Assembly: GCF_947077765.1 (NCBI RefSeq)
Contig: NZ_CAMTTF010000009.1
Location: forward strand, 47,918 to 111,917
Length of the DNA: 64,000 nucleotides
Reading direction: 5' to 3'
From: Salinibacter grassmerensis
GTDB taxonomy: Bacteria > Bacteroidota > Rhodothermia > Rhodothermales > Salinibacteraceae
Both the position numbers and the translations under genes were made by a program. Position 1 is the stretch's first letter. Each line of letters starts with the position of its first letter. Of the stretch, positions 61,770 through 64,000 are shown in pieces. The notes beneath the pieces were generated by a model. It worked only from the letters and a program-made list of their open reading frames with translations. It did not search any database and had not been told where the DNA came from.

Positions 61770-63023
61770 TCACCCTCCTATGGGAAGCAGCCAAAAGGTG
61801 AGGTACGACCCGCCCGTCGCCAGCAGGGGGACGACGTTCTGCATGAGCACGACCCGTACGCTCGTCCCGGGGTCAAAGAGGTCCGACCGGACTGGATCCG
61901 TGTCTTGCGATGACTCTCGGGGTCCGGACCGCGGGCGCACGGTCCCGACCGTGTCGTCGTCCCTCCGCGCCAGGGCGCCCACCGACACCTGTGGAGACAC
62001 ATCTCCACGCACGGCCTCGGCCACCGACACAGCCTGGGTGGAGCGCCCCCAGCCAAGACCGATGATGCAGAGGGTGGCGACCACGACAAAGCTCGCCGGG
62101 ATTCCAAGGGCCGACAGCACGATGATGATGAGCGAGCTGAGGAGCGCCACCACAATCGCGGCCGTCAGCGGCAGATCGGTGATGTCATTCCCGAGCGTCT
62201 CCATGGTCCGGCGGGCAATCGTGAGGGCCCCCACCGCTACGGCCCCGCACCCGATGAGGATGCCGGGGTTCATGGCTAGGGCCCCGCTTCCCACCAGCGG
62301 CGCGATGGCGTTGGCAATGTTGCTGGTGCCCGAGCTGAACGCCATCAAGAACCCGATGCTCACCAGTACGGCCGTGCCCACCACCTCACGCCACGACGTG
62401 TTGGGCCCACGGGCGGGCCACAGCTTCACGCTCACACGCTCCATCTGTACGACCGGGGACCCGGCGAGGCGGAGCACGGGCCACGTTCCCAGTTCTACGG
62501 GCTCAAATCTCAGCAGCGGGCCCTCACTCTGCTCGATGGCCACGAGTCGATCGAGCGACTCGTACCCGTAGCGTCCGACCATGACGGCCAGCCAGAAGCC
62601 GATGATGGGGGACAGAATCCACCAGGCGAGAATTTCTCCCACCACGGCGAGATTGAGCTCCCCACTCGCGAGGCCGAGGCCAATGATGGCCCCCACCGCC
62701 GTCATCGACGTAGACGCCGGGGCCCCCGAGAGGTTGCCCACGAGCAGCGCCCCGCCGATGAAGAACAGCACGATGATGCTGGCCTCCAACGTAAAGACGG
62801 ACGGGTCGTGGACCAGCTCTGTGCCCAGCGTATCGACGACCCGCCGCCCGATCGTGTACGCCCCACCGAAGAACGCCACCGCCATGAGAGCCCCCGCGGC
62901 CGTCTTCGACAGGACATTCGCCCCCACGGCCGGCCCGAATGCCGGTCCAGTCGTCGCGCCGCCAATATTGAACGCGACGAAGCACGCAATGATGACGCCA
63001 CCGATGAGAAAAGGGTCGCTCAC
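61770..63023 (-). CDS. PiT-family inorganic phosphate/anion permease
   Basis: 417 residues with about ten membrane segments. The two inverted PiT signatures are visible: FNIGGATTGPAFGPAVGA (residues 19-36, more diverged than usual) and SGTSNIANAIAPLVGS. A polar, acidic cytoplasmic loop sits near residues 330-390. PiT carriers move phosphate with H+ or Na+. There is no adjacent PhoU-type gene, but a membrane protein with charged repeats follows directly. The substrate could be another anion. Confidence 0.87.
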   Translation of the reverse strand: MSDPFLIGGVIIACFVAFNIGGATTGPAFGPAVGANVLSKTAAGALMAVAFFGGAYTIGRRVVDTLGTELVHDPSVFTLEASIIVLFFIGGALLVGNLSGAPASTSMTAVGAIIGLGLASGELNLAVVGEILAWWILSPIIGFWLAVMVGRYGYESLDRLVAIEQSEGPLLRFEPVELGTWPVLRLAGSPVVQMERVSVKLWPARGPNTSWREVVGTAVLVSIGFLMAFSSGTSNIANAIAPLVGSGALAMNPGILIGCGAVAVGALTIARRTMETLGNDITDLPLTAAIVVALLSSLIIIVLSALGIPASFVVVATLCIIGLGWGRSTQAVSVAEAVRGDVSPQVSVGALARRDDDTVGTVRPRSGPRESSQDTDPVRSDLFDPGTSVRVVLMQNVVPLLATGGSYLTFWLLPIGG

Positions 63024-63120
63024 CGTCGAGTGTCAGGAATGTAGTGCTACGGGTTTCCAGGACTGTATTGAAATGAGCGATTTGCCGTGGAAGATCCGCT
63101 TTGAGAGCCCCCTACGGACG

Positions 63121-63228
63121 TCAGTCGGCCTCCACGCTAGGCTTAAGGGTGGCGAGGGATCGGCACAGTCGCTGTGCGACCTCCTGCCGGACGAAACTGG
63201 CGTTCGGTTCCGTGTACGCATACGGCAT
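63121..63228 (-). CDS. possible small protein downstream of prfC
   Basis: A 35-codon open frame starting with ATG at 63228 (MPYAYTEPNASF, then RQEVAQRLCRSLATLKPSVEAD). Third-position G+C is about 75%, as in real genes, but no motif or family is visible and the start has no signal. It lies 50 bp after the prfC stop on the same strand. It may be chance. Confidence 0.25.
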   Translation of the reverse strand: MPYAYTEPNASFVRQEVAQRLCRSLATLKPSVEAD

Positions 63229-63277
63229 CGTGGCGCGGGACGTCCCGAAGGAGGATTTGACCGTGCCCTCGGCAGGA

Positions 63278-64000
63278 CTAACTTCCCTCCTCTTCCGCCG
63301 TGTGCTGCTTCGTAGAGTTGAAGCTGATGCGGGGCCAATTCTCCATGGTGCGCTCGAGCCGAAAGTCACTGAGGGCCAGGTACGTCAGGTCGCCATCGGC
63401 GTCGCGGAAGAGGCTGTCCATGTTTTCGGCCTCGAAGTCTTCCAGGTCCTCACTCGGCCCGTCGATCCAGCGACAGCAGGCGTAGCGCACACCTGTGAGG
63501 TGGGCATCCACGTTGTACTCATCCTCCAGCCGATCCAGGGTCACGTCAAACTGCAGCTCGCCGACGGCCCCGAGGATGTAGTCGTTGCCGCGAAGCGGAC
63601 GGAACGCCTGGATGGCGCCCTCTTCACTCAACTGCTGCAGGCCCTTCCCCAGGTGCTTCGACCGAAACGGATCGTCGAGCCGCACCTTGCGGAAGTGCTC
63701 CGGCGCAAAGCTGGGCACCCCCGTGAAGTGGAGGGGCTCGGCCTTCGAAAAGCTGTCGCCGATCTTGACACGCCCGTGGCTCATGATCCCGATGATGTCC
63801 CCCGGATAGGCCGTATCCACGCCCTCTCGATCCTGCGCCATGAACGTGGTGGCATTGTTGAGGCGCATCGTTTGCCCGGTGCGGTGGTGGATCACCTCCA
63901 TGCCCTTCTCAAATTTTCCCGAACAGACACGCACAAACGCCATGCGGTCGTGGTGCTTCGGGTCCATGTTCGCCTGAATCTTGAAGGCGACGCCCGTGAA
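63278..64000 (-). CDS. prfC: peptide chain release factor 3, C-terminal part (truncated by the window edge)
   Basis: 240 residues are visible; the N-terminal GTPase lies outside the window. RF3 is a GTPase that recycles RF1 and RF2 after termination. The block starting FTGVAFKIQANMDPKHHDR is the classic beginning of RF3 domain II, and PGDIIGIMSHGRVKIGD, FAPEHFRKVRL and GAVGELQFDV complete domains II and III. An acidic insert (DGPSEDLEDFE) is present near the C-terminus. No frameshift is seen in this part. Confidence 0.96.
   Translation of the reverse strand, partial: FTGVAFKIQANMDPKHHDRMAFVRVCSGKFEKGMEVIHHRTGQTMRLNNATTFMAQDREGVDTAYPGDIIGIMSHGRVKIGDSFSKAEPLHFTGVPSFAPEHFRKVRLDDPFRSKHLGKGLQQLSEEGAIQAFRPLRGNDYILGAVGELQFDVTLDRLEDEYNVDAHLTGVRYACCRWIDGPSEDLEDFEAENMDSLFRDADGDLTYLALSDFRLERTMENWPRISFNSTKQHTAEEEGS

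Overview
The window reads as chromosomal core DNA of a G+C-rich, extremely halophilic member of the Bacteroidota/Rhodothermota, most likely Salinibacter (inference). The reasons are strongly acidic proteins throughout, acidic tails on ordinary proteins (ribosomal S16, FtsK linker, NYN protein, MqnA-like protein), a type IX secretion-like C-terminal sorting domain on a secreted protease, start codons preceded by pyrimidine-rich leaders rather than Shine-Dalgarno sequences, and a 2-phosphosulfolactate phosphatase homologue. Almost all of the DNA is housekeeping; no prophage, CRISPR array, intact insertion sequence or rRNA was seen.
Layout. 1-6.1 kb: the 3' end of a possible membrane protein gene, an M1 aminopeptidase lipoprotein, and mutS flanked by two J-domain proteins. 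6.3-15.2 kb: UspA, a putative outer-membrane protein, NAD kinase, tRNA-Phe with a clear promoter and terminator, fumC, an HtrA/Deg protease, a small acidic protein, a stand-alone glycogen-binding domain and tyrA. 15.4-24.1 kb (plus strand): gcvT, comB, ftsK, purK, purE and a secreted trypsin-like protease with a low-G+C core. 24.2-30.8 kb (minus strand): a translation block of ffh, rpsP, rimM, trmD and rplS, then mqnA-like, smpB and tyrS. 31.1-42.4 kb: formyl-THF cyclo-ligase, a PspC protein, an M16 peptidase pair, polA, a HAD phosphatase, a four-PAS histidine kinase and a frameshifted orphan gene. 42.4-50.6 kb (plus strand): purN, purH, mreB, mreC, hslV, an NYN-domain protein, hslU and a small membrane protein. 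50.6-64 kb, mostly minus: a lipoprotein hydrolase, gamma-carbonic anhydrase, an AI-2E family permease (plus), a DASS transporter, tRNA-Thr, a DedA protein, ispF, ispD, queA, a BtuF-like protein, a Tat-exported amidase, a repeat-rich membrane protein, a PiT-family permease and the 3' part of prfC.
How the genes work together. The DNA group (mutS, polA, ftsK) covers repair and chromosome segregation. purK, purE, purN and purH are four purine steps in two clusters, and the folate-linked gcvT and formyl-THF cyclo-ligase can feed one-carbon units to purN and purH. ffh-rpsP-rimM-trmD-rplS, smpB, tyrS, queA and prfC serve translation, ribosome rescue and tRNA modification. ispD and ispF belong to the MEP isoprenoid pathway, and the MqnA-like protein may belong to futalosine-route menaquinone synthesis. 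The least ordinary items are an NYN/PIN-type nuclease gene between hslV and hslU, the G+C-mosaic protease, the two J-domain proteins around mutS, the frameshifted orphan near 42 kb, and the 16-residue-repeat membrane protein beside the PiT permease.
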